A stretch of DNA of 64,000 bases from Methylobacterium sp. J-088 (GTDB lineage Bacteria; Pseudomonadota; Alphaproteobacteria; Rhizobiales; Beijerinckiaceae). Positions 39,147 through 50,066 of the stretch are shown one piece after another. Made by a program: the position numbers and the translations under genes. Where the stretch lies: positions 62,001 through 126,000 of the forward strand of contig NZ_JAKSYH010000136.1 of assembly GCF_022829295.1 (NCBI RefSeq). The letters run 5' to 3'. Within the stretch, counting starts at the first letter, position 1. The number at the start of each line of letters is the position of its first letter. The notes under the pieces are model-generated. The model did not search any database, was not told the DNA's origin, and worked only from the letters and a program-made list of their open reading frames with translations.

Positions 39147-42100
39147 ATGTCACAGCGCAGGCCCGTCGACGCGTTTGCCGCTTCCGCGCTCCAGGCTGCC
39201 GCCCCGCGCGGTGGCACGATGCCGCTCATCGTGCGCGATCCCGCGCTGCCGAAAGCCCAGGGCGCCTACGATCCGGCCAACGAGCGCGACGCCTGCGGCG
39301 TCGGCTTCATCGCCGACATGCACGATCGCCGGACCCACGCGATCGTCCAGCAGGGTCTGAACATCCTCGAGAACCTCGATCACCGGGGTGCTGTCGGTGC
39401 CGATCCGAAGATGGGCGACGGTTGCGGCATCCTCACGCAGATCCCGCACGGCTTCTTTTCCGAGGAATGCTCGCGCCTCGGCTTCGAGCTGCCGCCGGCC
39501 GGCGCCTACGCGATCGGCCAGTTCTTCATGCCCAAGGCCGAGGAGCCGCGGGCGATCATTCAGGAGATCGTCGAATCGGTCCTCGCGTCCGAAGGCCTGC
39601 CGCTGCTCGGCTGGCGCGACGTGCCGGTCGATTCGGAGGATCTCGGCGTCGCCGTGAAGGCCACCGAGCCCCACCACCGTCAGGCCTTCATCGGCCGGCC
39701 CGCATCGGTGACCGATCAGGACGCGTTCGAGCGCAGGGTCTACGTCGCGCGTAAGGGGATCTCCAACAGGGTCTACGCCCTCGACGATCCGCGGGTGAAG
39801 GAGTTCTACCCGGTCTCGGTCTCGACCCGGACCATCGTCTACAAGGGCATGGTGCTAGTCACGCAGCTCGGCGGCTACTTCCTTGACCTGAAGGACGAGC
39901 GCTTCGTCTCGGCGATCGCGCTCGTGCACCAGCGCTTCGCCACCAACACCTTCCCGACCTGGCGGCTGTCGCACCCCTACCGGATGGTTGCCCATAACGG
40001 CGAGATCAACACCCTGCGCGGCAACGTCAACTGGATGGCGGCCCGTCAGGCGAGCGTCGATTCCGACCTGTTCGGCAACGACATCTCGAAGCTCTGGCCG
40101 ATCTCGTACGAGGGTCAGTCCGACACCGCCTGCTTCGACAATGCCCTCGAGTTCCTCGTGCAGGGCGGCTACCCGCTCGCCCACGCGATGATGATGCTGA
40201 TCCCGGAGGCGTGGGCCGGCAATCCTCTGATGAGCGAGGAGCGGCGCGCCTTCTACGAATACCACGCCGCCCTGATGGAGCCGTGGGACGGCCCGGCCGC
40301 CGTGGCGTTCACCGACGGGCGTCAGATCGGCGCGACGCTGGACCGCAACGGCCTGCGCCCGGCTCGCTACATCGTCACCGACGACGGGCTGGTGGTGCTC
40401 GCATCCGAAATGGGCACCCTGCCGATACCGGACGAGAGGATCGTGCAGTCCTGGCGCCTTCAGCCGGGCCGGATGCTGCTGATCGACCTCCAGAAGGGCC
40501 GCATCGTCTCCGACGAAGAGATCAAGGGCGAGCTCGCCGCCGCACACCCCTATGCCGAATGGGTGAAGAACACCCAGATCGTTCTGGAGGATTTGCGCCC
40601 GGTGCAGCCCCGCGAGTCGCGCGGCGACGTGAACCTGCTCGATCGCCAGCAGGCCTTCGGCTACACCCAGGAAGACCTCAAGCTGCTGATGCAGCCCATG
40701 GCCGTCACAGGCCAGGAGGCGGTCGGTTCCATGGGCACGGATACGCCGCTCTCGGCGCTCTCCGAGAAGTCCAAGCTGCTCTACACCTATTTCAAGCAGA
40801 ACTTCGCGCAGGTGACGAACCCGCCGATCGATCCGATCCGCGAGGAGGCCGTGATGAGCCTCGTCTCGTTCATCGGGCCGCGGCCGAACCTGCTCGACAT
40901 GGAGGGCGCGTCCCGGCGCAAGCGCCTGGAGGTCCGCCAGCCGATCCTGACCAACGGCGACCTGGAGAAGATCCGCTCGATCGGTCATTTCGAGGACCGG
41001 TTCGACACCAAGACCCTGGACGTGACCTACCCGGCCGAAATGGGCGCGCAGGCCATGGACGGTGCCCTCGACCGGCTCTGCGACCGGGCCGAGGCGGCGG
41101 TACGCGGCGGCTACAACATCATCGTGCTCACCGACCGGGCGGTCGGACCGGACCGGATTCCGATACCGGCGCTGCTGGCTACCGCGTCCGTGCACAACTA
41201 CCTGATCCGCAAGGGCCTGCGGACCTCGGTCGGCCTCGTGGTCGAATCGGGCGAGCCGCGCGAAGTGCATCACTTCGCGTGCCTGGCGGGCTACGGTGCC
41301 GAGGCGATCAACCCGTACCTCGCCTTCGAGACGCTGCTCGACATGAAGGACGAGTTCCCCCCGGATCTCTCCGACGACGAGATCATCTATCGCTACATCA
41401 AGGCGATCGATAAGGGCCTTTTGAAAGTGATGTCCAAGATGGGCATCTCGACCTATCAATCCTATTGCGGCGCGCAGATCTTCGACGCGATCGGCCTGAA
41501 CTCGACTTTCGTGGGCCGGGACTTCTTCGGCACGGCGACGACCATCGAGGGCGTCGGCATGGCCGAGGTGGCCGAGGAAACGGTCCGCCGTCACCGCGAT
41601 GCCTTCGGTGACGCGCCCGTCTACCGCAACGCTCTGGATGTCGGTGGCGAGTACGCTTACCGCCTGCGCGGCGAGGCCCACACCTGGACGCCCGACACGG
41701 TGGCCACGCTGCAGCACGCGGTGCGCCTCAACGTGCCGGAGCGCTACCGGGAATACGCGCAACTGGTGAACCGGCAGGAGAACCAGCTCAAGACTCTGCG
41801 TGGGCTGTTCCGCCTCAAGTCGGCCTCCGAGATCGGTCGCGAGCCGGTCCCGCTCGAATCAGTCGAACCGGCCTCCGAGATCGTGAAGCGCTTCGCCACC
41901 GGCGCCATGTCGTACGGCTCTATATCCAAGGAGGCGCACGAGACGCTGGCTATCGCGCTGAACTCCTTCGGCGGTCGCTCGAATTCGGGTGAGGGCGGCG
42001 AGGAGGTCGAGCGGTTCAAGCCGCTGCCCGACGGGCGCTCGCGCCGGTCGGCGATCAAGCAGGTGGCCTCCGGCCGGTTCGGCGTCACGACGGAATACCT

Positions 42101-43862
42101 CGTTAATTCCGACATGATGCAGATCAAGGTCGCGCAGGGGGCAAAGCCCGGCGAGGGCGGTCAGCTGCCCGGCCACAAGGTCGACGCCAAGATCGCCAAG
42201 GTCCGCTACGCCACCCCGGGCGTCGGCCTGATCTCGCCGCCGCCGCACCACGACATCTACTCGATCGAAGATCTGGCTCAGCTGATCTTCGACCTGAAGA
42301 ACGTGAATCCGTCGGCGGACGTGTCGGTGAAGCTCGTCTCCGAGGTCGGCGTCGGCACCGTCGCGGCCGGCGTCGCCAAGGCGCGGGCCGACCACATCAC
42401 GATCTCAGGGTACGACGGCGGCACCGGCGCGGCACCGCTGACCTCGCTCAAGCACGCCGGCGGTCCGTGGGAGACTGGGCTCGCGGAGACCCAGCAGACG
42501 CTGGTGCTCAACGGTCTGCGCGGGCGCGTCGCCCTCCAGGCCGATGGCGGTATCCGTACCGGGCGGGATGTGATCATCGCGGCGCTGCTCGGCGCCGACC
42601 AGATGGGCTTCTCGACTGCGCCGCTGATCGCGGCCGGCTGCATCATGATGCGCAAGTGCCACCTGAACACCTGCCCGGTCGGCGTCGCGACCCAGGATCC
42701 GGTGCTGCGCAAGCGCTTCAAGGGCACGCCCGAGCACGTGGTCAACTACTTCTTCTTCGTGGCGGAGGAGGTGCGGGAGATCCTGGCGTCGCTCGGCTTT
42801 ACGAAGCTGGAGGAGGCGGTCGGCCGCTCCGACCTGCTCGACAAGGTCGAGGCCATCGCCCACTGGAAAGCGCGCGGGCTGAACTTCACCAAGCTGTTCC
42901 ACCGGCCGAAGGTCGCCGAGGGCACGGCGATCCGCCACGTCGAGCGGCAGTATCACCCGGTCGACACCGTCCTTGACCGGCGCCTGATCGAAGGGGCCCA
43001 GCACGCCATCGAGACCGGCGAGCCGGTGGTCGTCACCGACACGATCCGCAACTCGGACCGGGCCGCGGGGGCGATGCTGTCCGGCATGGTGGCCAAGGCG
43101 CACGGCCACGAGGGCCTGCCGGACGACACCATCGTGGTGAAGCTCACCGGCACCGCCGGCCAGAGCTTCGGCGCCTGGGTGGCTGCCGGCGTGACCATCG
43201 AGCTGACCGGCCACGGCAACGATTATGTCGGCAAGGGTCTGTCGGGCGGCAAGCTGATCATCCGACCGAGCGACGCGCTTCGCTCGCCTGCTGACCGGAC
43301 CATCATGGTCGGTAACACCGTGCTGTACGGGGCTGTCGCGGGCGAGTGCTACATCCGTGGCTCGGCGGGCGAGCGCTTCGCAGTGCGCAACTCCGGCGCG
43401 ATCACGGTGGTCGAGGGCATGGGCGACCATGGCTGCGAATACATGACCGGCGGCGTGGTCGTGTCGATCGGTGAGACCGGGCGCAACTTCGCGGCCGGCA
43501 TGTCGGGCGGCATCGCCTACGTGCTCGACGAGGACGGCTCGTTCTCGGCGCGCTGCAACCTGTCCATGGTCGATCTGGAACCCGTCGAGGAGGAGGACGA
43601 CCTGATGCGCCGCTTCCACCAGGACGGCGACCTGGAGACCAAGGGGCGGGTCGATATCCTGGCTGACATGTCGGGCCATGACGAGGAGCGGCTGACGCAG
43701 CTCATCAAGAACCACCTTAAATACACGGGCAGCCCGCGCGCCAAGGCGATCCTGGACGACTGGTCGAGCTATCGCACCAGGTTCGTGAAGGTGATGCCTG
43801 TGGAGTATCGCCGGGCCCTGCGCGAAATGGAGATGGCGCGGATGCCGGTGGCGGCGGAGTAG
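39147..43862 (+). CDS. gltB: glutamate synthase (NADPH) large subunit
   Basis: Converts glutamine plus 2-oxoglutarate to two glutamates. It is 1571 aa, with a propeptide of about 49 residues before the N-terminal nucleophile C50 ([15 protein letters not shown]). The type-II glutaminase domain is followed by the central domain, the FMN-binding synthase domain and the beta-helical C-terminal domain. The 3Fe-4S cluster cysteines lie in [18 protein letters not shown] (CX5CX4C). [19 protein letters not shown] and [11 protein letters not shown] line the FMN domain. gltD follows 630 bases later, but a toxin-antitoxin pair lies between. Confidence 0.97.
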   Translation: MSQRRPVDAFAASALQAAAPRGGTMPLIVRDPALPKAQGAYDPANERDACGVGFIADMHDRRTHAIVQQGLNILENLDHRGAVGADPKMGDGCGILTQIPHGFFSEECSRLGFELPPAGAYAIGQFFMPKAEEPRAIIQEIVESVLASEGLPLLGWRDVPVDSEDLGVAVKATEPHHRQAFIGRPASVTDQDAFERRVYVARKGISNRVYALDDPRVKEFYPVSVSTRTIVYKGMVLVTQLGGYFLDLKDERFVSAIALVHQRFATNTFPTWRLSHPYRMVAHNGEINTLRGNVNWMAARQASVDSDLFGNDISKLWPISYEGQSDTACFDNALEFLVQGGYPLAHAMMMLIPEAWAGNPLMSEERRAFYEYHAALMEPWDGPAAVAFTDGRQIGATLDRNGLRPARYIVTDDGLVVLASEMGTLPIPDERIVQSWRLQPGRMLLIDLQKGRIVSDEEIKGELAAAHPYAEWVKNTQIVLEDLRPVQPRESRGDVNLLDRQQAFGYTQEDLKLLMQPMAVTGQEAVGSMGTDTPLSALSEKSKLLYTYFKQNFAQVTNPPIDPIREEAVMSLVSFIGPRPNLLDMEGASRRKRLEVRQPILTNGDLEKIRSIGHFEDRFDTKTLDVTYPAEMGAQAMDGALDRLCDRAEAAVRGGYNIIVLTDRAVGPDRIPIPALLATASVHNYLIRKGLRTSVGLVVESGEPREVHHFACLAGYGAEAINPYLAFETLLDMKDEFPPDLSDDEIIYRYIKAIDKGLLKVMSKMGISTYQSYCGAQIFDAIGLNSTFVGRDFFGTATTIEGVGMAEVAEETVRRHRDAFGDAPVYRNALDVGGEYAYRLRGEAHTWTPDTVATLQHAVRLNVPERYREYAQLVNRQENQLKTLRGLFRLKSASEIGREPVPLESVEPASEIVKRFATGAMSYGSISKEAHETLAIALNSFGGRSNSGEGGEEVERFKPLPDGRSRRSAIKQVASGRFGVTTEYLVNSDMMQIKVAQGAKPGEGGQLPGHKVDAKIAKVRYATPGVGLISPPPHHDIYSIEDLAQLIFDLKNVNPSADVSVKLVSEVGVGTVAAGVAKARADHITISGYDGGTGAAPLTSLKHAGGPWETGLAETQQTLVLNGLRGRVALQADGGIRTGRDVIIAALLGADQMGFSTAPLIAAGCIMMRKCHLNTCPVGVATQDPVLRKRFKGTPEHVVNYFFFVAEEVREILASLGFTKLEEAVGRSDLLDKVEAIAHWKARGLNFTKLFHRPKVAEGTAIRHVERQYHPVDTVLDRRLIEGAQHAIETGEPVVVTDTIRNSDRAAGAMLSGMVAKAHGHEGLPDDTIVVKLTGTAGQSFGAWVAAGVTIELTGHGNDYVGKGLSGGKLIIRPSDALRSPADRTIMVGNTVLYGAVAGECYIRGSAGERFAVRNSGAITVVEGMGDHGCEYMTGGVVVSIGETGRNFAAGMSGGIAYVLDEDGSFSARCNLSMVDLEPVEEEDDLMRRFHQDGDLETKGRVDILADMSGHDEERLTQLIKNHLKYTGSPRAKAILDDWSSYRTRFVKVMPVEYRRALREMEMARMPVAAE

Positions 43863-43885
43863 GGGGCGCGAACTTTCGGGCTTTC

Positions 43886-44125
43886 GTGCGCATCACGTAC
43901 AATACCGAGAAGCGCGCTCGCACACTTCGCGAGCGCGGTCTTGATTTCGAGCGGTGCGCCGAGATCTTCGATGGAACGGAGGTGACCGGCCAAGATACGC
44001 GGGGCGACTATGGTGAGACCCGTTGGATAACAGTCGGTTATCTCGATGACCGCCTCGTCGTGACGGTTTGGACGGAGCGGGCCGGCGATCGGCGGATCAT
44101 CAGCTTGAGGAAAGCCAATGAGTGA
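43886..44125 (+). CDS. brnT: BrnT-family ribonuclease toxin
   Basis: A 79 aa protein with the BrnT fold (RelE-like toxin that cuts mRNA). KRARTLRERGLDFERCAEIF corresponds to the 'K...NLxKHGVSFEEA...F' motif, ETRWITVGYLDDRLVVTVWT to the central strands, and RRIISLRKAN to the C-terminal 'RIISARxA' catalytic segment. It starts 23 bases after the gltB stop and overlaps brnA by 8 bases. The C-terminus is short but appears complete. Confidence 0.85.
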   Translation: MRITYNTEKRARTLRERGLDFERCAEIFDGTEVTGQDTRGDYGETRWITVGYLDDRLVVTVWTERAGDRRIISLRKANE

Positions 44126-44408
44126 GAGCAAGCGCGATACGGCGCACGATTCGGGTCGGCCCAGCTCCCCCGATGAGATCGGCTGGGATCCGGACGACGC
44201 TCCCGAGTTGGACGAGCGCTGGTTCTCCGAAGCGGATGTCCGTTCCGGTGGAACGCTCATCCATCGCGGGCGACGGGCGGGTGAAACCGAAACCGTTGTT
44301 CTTCCGACTGCACTGGTCGAGTCGTTTCGCGTTCAGGGGGCCGATTGGCAGATCCGGATCGAAGCAGCTCTGCAGCAATGGCTAACCGAACATCCGGAAC
44401 GGATGTGA
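44118..44408 (+). CDS. brnA: BrnA-family antitoxin
   Basis: A 96 aa antitoxin. The N-terminal part is acidic (SSPDEIGWDPDDAPELDERW). The C-terminal ribbon-helix-helix part reads ETVVLPTALVESFRVQGADW then QIRIEAALQQWL, matching the BrnA pattern 'VxLRLDxDVLxWFKxxGxGYQTRINxVLR'. BrnA normally neutralises BrnT and represses its own operon. It is coupled to brnT by an 8-base overlap, and gltD begins 82 bases downstream. Confidence 0.85.
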   Translation: MSESKRDTAHDSGRPSSPDEIGWDPDDAPELDERWFSEADVRSGGTLIHRGRRAGETETVVLPTALVESFRVQGADWQIRIEAALQQWLTEHPERM

Positions 44409-44490
44409 GTGGTCTCTAGGCGAGCGGATGTCCCACTCGTCTTGATGGTGACTGGTCCCGTCGCGACAGGGGCATAAAGAGACGAGCACG

Positions 44491-45924
44491 ATGGGCAAGA
44501 TCACAGGCTTCCTCGAATTCGACCGGCAGGAGCAGAAGTATCAGCTCGCCGCCGACCGGGTCCGGCATTTCCGTGAGTTCACGCTGCCGCTCGACGAGCA
44601 CGACCTGACCAAGCAGGCCGCGCGCTGCATGGATTGCGGCATCCCGTTCTGCCACGGGCCGACCGGCTGCCCGGTCCACAACCAGATTCCGGACTGGAAC
44701 GACCTCGTGTTCCAGTCGGATTGGGAGGAGGCCTCGCGCAACCTGCACTCCACCAACAATTTCCCGGAATTCACCGGCCGCGTCTGCCCCGCGCCCTGCG
44801 AGGAGGCCTGCACGCTGAACCTCGAGAACCAGCCGGTCGCCATCAAGACGATCGAGCAGGCGATCGCCGACCGGGCCTGGAACATGGGCTGGGTGAAGCC
44901 CGAGCCGGCGCAGATCCGCAGCGGCAAGCGCGTGGCGGTGGTGGGCTCGGGCCCGGCCGGCATGGCGGCGGCGCAGCAGCTCGCCCGGGTCGGGCACGAC
45001 GTCCACGTGTTCGAGCGCGAGCCGAAGGCCGGCGGCTTGCTCCGCTACGGGATCCCGGACTTCAAGATGGAGAAGCGCCACATCGACCGGCGCGTGCGCC
45101 AGATGGAGGCCGAAGGCGTCGTCTTCCACTACAACCAGAACATCGGCGTGACGAAGCCGGTGGACGAGTTGAAGGCCGAGTTCGATGCCGTGATGTTCTG
45201 CGGTGGTGCCGAGGATCCGCGCAATCCGCAGCTGCCCGGCCAGGAGCTGGAGGGCGTGCACTACGCGATGCCCTTCCTCGTCCAGTCCAATCGGCGGGTG
45301 AACAACGAGCCGATGCGCGGCAACGGCGAGCAGCCGATCTTGGCCAGCGGCAAGAACGTGGTGGTGATCGGCGGCGGCGACACGGCCTCCGACTGCGTCG
45401 GCACGGCGTTCCGCCAGGGCGCCCTCTCGGTCACCCAGCTCGACATCCGCCCGCGGCCACCCGAGCGCGAGGACAAGCTGACCGTGTGGCCCTACTGGCC
45501 GACCAAGATGCGCACCTCCTCCAGCCAGGCCGAGGGCGCGGAGCGCGAGTTCCAGGCGGCGACGCTCCGGCTCGAAGGCAACAAGAAGGGCCGGCTCACG
45601 GGCGTCGTGTGCGCACGGGTCGATGCCAAGCGCCAGCCGATCGAAGGCTCGGAATTCGTTCTGCCGGCCGACCTCGTCTTCATGGCGATCGGCTTTGCGG
45701 GCTCGGTCCAGAAGGGACTGCTGGAGCAGTCCGGCATCGGTGTCGACAAGCGCGGCAACGTCGAGGCGAACGAGGAGGATTATCGTACCTCCGACGCGAA
45801 GATCTGGGCGGCCGGCGACATGCGCCGGGGTCAGTCGCTCGTGGTCTGGGCGATCCGTGAGGGTCGACAGGCGGCCCGCGCCATTGACGAGATGCTGATG
45901 GGCTCGAGCGTTCTGCCACGATAG
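44491..45924 (+). CDS. gltD: glutamate synthase (NADPH) small subunit
   Basis: FAD protein that passes electrons from NADPH to GltB. It is 477 aa. The N-terminal Fe-S domain has [18 protein letters not shown] and [16 protein letters not shown] binding uses [20 protein letters not shown] and the NADPH site [18 protein letters not shown]. The end ([19 protein letters not shown]) is typical. The ATG at 44491 follows a purine-rich site. Normally adjacent to gltB, it is here separated by brnTA, so it may depend on read-through or on the brn promoter. Confidence 0.97.
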   Translation: MGKITGFLEFDRQEQKYQLAADRVRHFREFTLPLDEHDLTKQAARCMDCGIPFCHGPTGCPVHNQIPDWNDLVFQSDWEEASRNLHSTNNFPEFTGRVCPAPCEEACTLNLENQPVAIKTIEQAIADRAWNMGWVKPEPAQIRSGKRVAVVGSGPAGMAAAQQLARVGHDVHVFEREPKAGGLLRYGIPDFKMEKRHIDRRVRQMEAEGVVFHYNQNIGVTKPVDELKAEFDAVMFCGGAEDPRNPQLPGQELEGVHYAMPFLVQSNRRVNNEPMRGNGEQPILASGKNVVVIGGGDTASDCVGTAFRQGALSVTQLDIRPRPPEREDKLTVWPYWPTKMRTSSSQAEGAEREFQAATLRLEGNKKGRLTGVVCARVDAKRQPIEGSEFVLPADLVFMAIGFAGSVQKGLLEQSGIGVDKRGNVEANEEDYRTSDAKIWAAGDMRRGQSLVVWAIREGRQAARAIDEMLMGSSVLPR

Positions 45925-45932
45925 AACCGCGC

Positions 45933-45964
45933 CGCTCCTCCCCCTTTCCGACAGGGGAGGAGCG
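45933..45964 (+). terminator. 11-bp stem hairpin after gltD
   Basis: CGCTCCTCCCC (45933-45943) and GGGGAGGAGCG (45954-45964) pair perfectly around a 10-base loop, starting 8 bases after the gltD stop. There is no long T-run, only TGTTC, so it is a likely but unproven terminator. Confidence 0.6.
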
Positions 45965-46018
45965 CTGTTCGTCGAGGCCGCTGGTGTGAGTGCGAAGTAT
46001 CTTAGGCCGGTGACGGCT

Positions 46019-47449
46019 TCAGCCTGGGGGCCAGCGAAAATCGTCGGCCCGACCGGGCTGCGGCATCGGGGCGTTCCCGCGCAGCAGCGTCCGCTCGACG
46101 GTCCCGAGATTGTCCGTATCCCGCGGGCGCCCGCTCAGCAGCGAGCCGCCGGGCGACACTTCCGTCCGGCTTAGCGGGATGACGGGCCCGGCCGTGGGCT
46201 TCACCGGCAGCGCCGGGACACCGGGGGGTTCCGGTAGGCTCGGCAGCATCGCGGTGATCTGCCGATCGATCGCCGCTGTGTCGGTCGACGGCCCGGTCCC
46301 GTCGAGGCTCGGAGCGGCGACCGCCGGTGCGCCGCTCGGGGCCACGGATGCGGACGGTTGATCGGCCGGCGCGGGCGTCGTTCCCATCAGGCGCTTGAGT
46401 TCGACATCGGCGAAATGCGCGAGCTTGCGGCCGCCGGCCTTCGTGAAATGAACGCCGTCGGCGGTGCGGAGCTTGGCGATCTGCCCTTCGGGGTCGGGCC
46501 CGGAGGCGGCGTAACGGTCCCGGTCGTCCACGAAGCCCGGCCAGATATCGACATAGGTCGCGCCGGCCTTGGTCACGCTGTCGCGCACGATGTCGTTGAT
46601 CGCGGCCAAATCGCGGCTCAGCGACTCGCTCTGCACGGGCGGCAGCCCGACCCAGACCAGCGGCAGCTTCCGGTCGGTGAACACCTTGATGAGCGCGTCG
46701 ACCCGCGCCCGATACAGGGTACGCCAGCGGTCGGTCAGGGGATCGACGGTCTCTTCGCCGTCTCGGATCGGCTGCCTGTCGTTGGCGCCCAGCATCACCA
46801 GGGCGTAGCGGACCTTCGGGTTCGTCTGAAGGTAGTCCTGGGCCACCTTCGGCCAGTCGACCACGTCCTGGCGCACGAGCCCGCTGTCGCCCTTGGCGCG
46901 GTCGATCACCGCGACATCGGCGTTGTCCTCGAAGACGTCGTCGAGGCCTTTCGCGAGATGATCCGCCAGGGAATCACCGAACACGGCGATCTGCACATGA
47001 GGCTCGGTCTTGGCGATGGCGGGCTTCGGTGGCGTCGGAGCCCGGGCGGGGCGTACCCGGCGTTTGATCGCGGGCATTGGCCGCTGGGCCTCGGCGGGAC
47101 TGTAGCTGTTCCGGGGACGCGGGGCCCGGTAGGTCCGCTCGGGCGGGGGCGCGACGGGTTGCGGCCGGTCCTCCCAGGGCCAGTAGAACTGGCGCGGCGC
47201 CTCCTGCGGCGGCGCGGCGCGGGGCTGGCGCCCATAGCCTCCGTCATCCCGGTAATAGGCGTCCCGGGGGCGACGGCGTGGGGGCGCCTCATAGTAGGTG
47301 TCATTGCCGGGCTGCTGATAGCCATCGCCCCATTGCGCGAAGGCGGCCGCCCCGCCGAGCAGCGGAAGGGCACCGAGCCAGAGCGCTGTAGCCAGACCCA
47401 GATGCACCGGCCGTCTTGAGCCGCAGCGACCAGCGACGTTCATGCGCAT
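46019..47449 (-). CDS. exported SGNH-hydrolase-like protein (DUF459 type)
   Basis: A 476 aa protein with a signal peptide (LGLATALWLGALPLLGGAAA). A long proline/arginine/tyrosine-rich segment follows (about 40-150). The SGNH domain (about 155-330) has VQIAVFGDSLADHLAKGLDD (GDSL block with Ser), MLGANDRQPI (block III Asn) and TADGVHFTKAGGRKLAHFAD (Asp/His block). The tail is proline-rich. It is likely periplasmic, acting on an ester in envelope polysaccharide or peptidoglycan; the substrate is not known. The start is ATG 47449, with ATG 47443 as an alternative. Confidence 0.75.
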   Translation of the reverse strand: MRMNVAGRCGSRRPVHLGLATALWLGALPLLGGAAAFAQWGDGYQQPGNDTYYEAPPRRRPRDAYYRDDGGYGRQPRAAPPQEAPRQFYWPWEDRPQPVAPPPERTYRAPRPRNSYSPAEAQRPMPAIKRRVRPARAPTPPKPAIAKTEPHVQIAVFGDSLADHLAKGLDDVFEDNADVAVIDRAKGDSGLVRQDVVDWPKVAQDYLQTNPKVRYALVMLGANDRQPIRDGEETVDPLTDRWRTLYRARVDALIKVFTDRKLPLVWVGLPPVQSESLSRDLAAINDIVRDSVTKAGATYVDIWPGFVDDRDRYAASGPDPEGQIAKLRTADGVHFTKAGGRKLAHFADVELKRLMGTTPAPADQPSASVAPSGAPAVAAPSLDGTGPSTDTAAIDRQITAMLPSLPEPPGVPALPVKPTAGPVIPLSRTEVSPGGSLLSGRPRDTDNLGTVERTLLRGNAPMPQPGRADDFRWPPG

Positions 47450-47549
47450 CCCGCACTCTTCACAACGAACGGAGCCGTCCGAAACAGGCGCACTATAGGG
47501 CGAAGTGCTTGCCGGGTCTAAATGTGCTCCGCGAGCGGAGCCGGCGTGT

Positions 47550-48737
47550 TCATCGACCGGCGACGCGGGCGAGAAGGGCACCGGTCGCGTAGCCGTCCGC
47601 GGGCAGGCCCACGCTGATCTGATAGCGCCGCACCGCCTCGCGGAGCTTGGGCCCGGCACGGCCATCGGCCGGACCATCATAGAAGCCCGCTGAGGCGAGG
47701 CCGGCCTGAAGCGCGCGCAATCCCGACCCGTCGAGGCCCGGCGCCGCAGGCCAGGACACGGCCAGCGGCGGACCGCCCCCGAGGCGATCAGCGAGATGGC
47801 CCACCGCCAGCGCGTAGGAATCAGAGGTGTTGTAGCCCCGGATCACCTCGAAATTGTCGGTGATCAGAAAAACCGGCGCTCCCAGCCCGCCCGGCAGGAA
47901 CAGGCTGGCACGCCCCCGTGCCGGCAGCGGACTGCCATCCGTGCGTCGGACGCCCCGCTCCGCGAAGACCGAGAGGTCGTCGGTGTAGCGCGTCAGATCG
48001 AAGCCCTCCGGCAGGCGCACCTCGTATCCCCAGGACAGGGCCGGATCCCAGCCGAGATCCTTGAGATAGGCCGCGATGGAGGCGAGCGCGTCGGGCGCGC
48101 TGGTCCAGATGTCGCGATGGCCGTCGCCATCGAAATCGACCGCGTGCGCCAGATAGGTGGAGGGCAGGAACTGGACCTGACCCATGGCCCCCGCCCAGCT
48201 TCCGCTCATCCCCGCCGGGGTGATGTCTCCTCGCTGCAGGATGGTGAGTGCCGCCAGCAGCTCATCGCGGAACAATGTGCCCCGGTGGCCCGCCTGCGCC
48301 AGGGTCGCGAGGGCACGGATGGTCGGGACATCCCCCGCACTGGCGCCGAAATCCGATTCAATGCCCCAGATCGACAGCACCGCCGGGCCCGGCACGCCGT
48401 ACCGCGCTTCGATTCCTCGGAGGGTCGAAGCCAGCGCGGCGGCCCGCGCACGGCCCTGGGCGATCCGTCCGGCCGAGGCCGCACCGACCAGATAGTCCCA
48501 GACCGGCCGGACGAACTCGCTTTGGCGACGCGTCCGCGCCAGGATCGCGGCATCCGGAGCCGCGATTCCGCGAAAGGCCGCGTCGAAGGTCTGGGCTGTC
48601 ACGCCCCTCGCGGCCGCGTCGGGGCGCAGGGCGTCGACGAAGGAATGGAACGCACTGTCGGCGCCCGCCTTGTCCTTCGCCCGCGCTACTCCGGGAACGC
48701 ACAGGCCGGCCGCGAGTAACGCCCTCCGCGACAGCAT
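47550..48737 (-). CDS. MltB-type lytic murein transglycosylase with peptidoglycan-binding domain
   Basis: Cleaves glycan strands to 1,6-anhydro-muropeptides in the periplasm. It is 395 aa. The N-terminus has a Tat-like or Sec signal (MLSRRALLAAGLCVPGVARA). The catalytic glutamate is in VLSIWGIESDFGASAG. SWAGAMGQVQFLPSTYLAHA and DFDGDGHRDIWTSAPDALAS are MltB-family hallmarks. The C-terminal peptidoglycan-binding repeat (about 335-395) is LRALQAGLASAGFYDGPADG. It begins 5 bases after the galE stop on the same strand and may be co-transcribed. Confidence 0.9.
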   Translation of the reverse strand: MLSRRALLAAGLCVPGVARAKDKAGADSAFHSFVDALRPDAAARGVTAQTFDAAFRGIAAPDAAILARTRRQSEFVRPVWDYLVGAASAGRIAQGRARAAALASTLRGIEARYGVPGPAVLSIWGIESDFGASAGDVPTIRALATLAQAGHRGTLFRDELLAALTILQRGDITPAGMSGSWAGAMGQVQFLPSTYLAHAVDFDGDGHRDIWTSAPDALASIAAYLKDLGWDPALSWGYEVRLPEGFDLTRYTDDLSVFAERGVRRTDGSPLPARGRASLFLPGGLGAPVFLITDNFEVIRGYNTSDSYALAVGHLADRLGGGPPLAVSWPAAPGLDGSGLRALQAGLASAGFYDGPADGRAGPKLREAVRRYQISVGLPADGYATGALLARVAGR

Positions 48738-48742
48738 CCCGG

Positions 48743-49735
48743 TCAGATCCGGTTGCGCTTGGCGAGGCGATCCTCCCAGGCGAGCGCCTGACCCACGATG
48801 GCGTCGAGATCGTCGTGCTGCGGACGCCAGCCCAGCCGGTCCCGGATCAGCCCCGCCTCGGCCACGATCTGGGCCGGATCGCCGGGCCGCCGGGGACACA
48901 GCCGCACCGTGAAGTCGCGACCGGAAATCCGCTTCACCACCTCGATGACGTCGAGCACGGAGTAGCCACGCCCGTAACCGCAATTCAGCGTCAGGCTATC
49001 GCCGCCCGAGCGCAGATGATCGAGCGCAACCCGGTGCGCCTCGGCGAGGTCCGAGACCTGGATGTAGTCGCGCAGGCACGAGCCGTCCGGCGTCGGGTAG
49101 TCGGTGCCGTAGACGTCGAGCCGCTCGCGCTGACCGAGCGCCGCCTGCGTGGCGACTTTAATCAGATGGGTGGCGTTCGGCGTCGACTGCCCGGACCGGC
49201 CCTGGGGGTCGGCGCCCGCGACGTTGAAGTAGCGCAGGATCACGTAGGTGAAGTCGTGGGCCGCCGCCGCGTCAGCGATCATCCACTCGCTCATCAGCTT
49301 CGAGCGGCCATAGGGGTTGATCGGCTTCAGCGGCAGATCCTCGGGGACCGGCACGACCTCCGGTTCGCCGTAGACTGCCGCCGTCGAGGAGAAGATCACG
49401 TGGCGTACGCCGGCGCGGACCGCGGCCTCGATCAGCGAACGGGTCTTCACGGTGTTGGCGAGGTAGTAGCCGAGCGGGTCCGACACGGATTCCGGGACCA
49501 CGATCTTGGCCGCGAAATGGGCCAGCGCGTCGATCCGATGCTGCAGGATGGTCTGCGTGACGAGAGCTTGGTCCGCCACGTCGCCCACCACGAGCTTGAC
49601 GCCTTCCGGCACGGCCCAGTCGAAGCCGGTCGAGAGATCGTCGAGAACCACGACCTCCTCGTGGCCGGCGTCGAGCAGCGCCAAAACCATGTGGCTGCCG
49701 ATATATCCGGCACCGCCCGTTACTAGGACCGCCAT
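48743..49735 (-). CDS. galE: UDP-glucose 4-epimerase
   Basis: Short-chain dehydrogenase-type epimerase, 330 aa, interconverting UDP-glucose and UDP-galactose for envelope sugars. It has the NAD motif VTGGAGYIGSHMV at the N-terminus, FSSTAAVYGEPE with the catalytic Ser/Thr, YGRSKLMSEW with the YxxxK pair, and ILRYFNVAGADPQGR. DYIQVSDLAEAH near residue 230 is typical. galU lies divergently 331 bases away. Confidence 0.93.
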   Translation of the reverse strand: MAVLVTGGAGYIGSHMVLALLDAGHEEVVVLDDLSTGFDWAVPEGVKLVVGDVADQALVTQTILQHRIDALAHFAAKIVVPESVSDPLGYYLANTVKTRSLIEAAVRAGVRHVIFSSTAAVYGEPEVVPVPEDLPLKPINPYGRSKLMSEWMIADAAAAHDFTYVILRYFNVAGADPQGRSGQSTPNATHLIKVATQAALGQRERLDVYGTDYPTPDGSCLRDYIQVSDLAEAHRVALDHLRSGGDSLTLNCGYGRGYSVLDVIEVVKRISGRDFTVRLCPRRPGDPAQIVAEAGLIRDRLGWRPQHDDLDAIVGQALAWEDRLAKRNRI

Positions 49736-50066
49736 GTCACCCCCTCGATGCCGCCGCCATTAGGGCCGTGCCCGATCGCATTGCAATCACGAGCGGCTCT
49801 AAACCTCTATTTTGACGCGCTCTTGCGCCGAACCGGCGTCCTCTTTGGCGGAGAGCCCTTTAAGCCTGCTTACGTGGTTGCAGACGCTATATTTACGGCA
49901 CACTGCCCCATACTATCCACATTGGGGTCTTGCGACGCGCCGCATTAGCCTGTCTCACTGCGGCGCCCGCCGGAACCGTGGGCCCGCTCCGGCCTGGGGC
50001 GCGTCCAGCCAGACGTTCTTTATCGTTGTTCACGTCGTTTCATTCAGTCCTTGGGGTTACCGATCG
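49736..50066 (+). other. galE-galU divergent intergenic region, 331 bases
   Basis: No supported gene. It should contain the promoters of both galE and galU. I saw no perfect -35/-10 pair and no strong hairpin. An AT-richer patch at about 49795-49920 is the most promoter-like part. Confidence 0.4.

Noticed and set aside
39855-41762. 635-codon open frame antisense to gltB
   Set aside because: gltB is certain; the antisense translation lacks any protein-like pattern.
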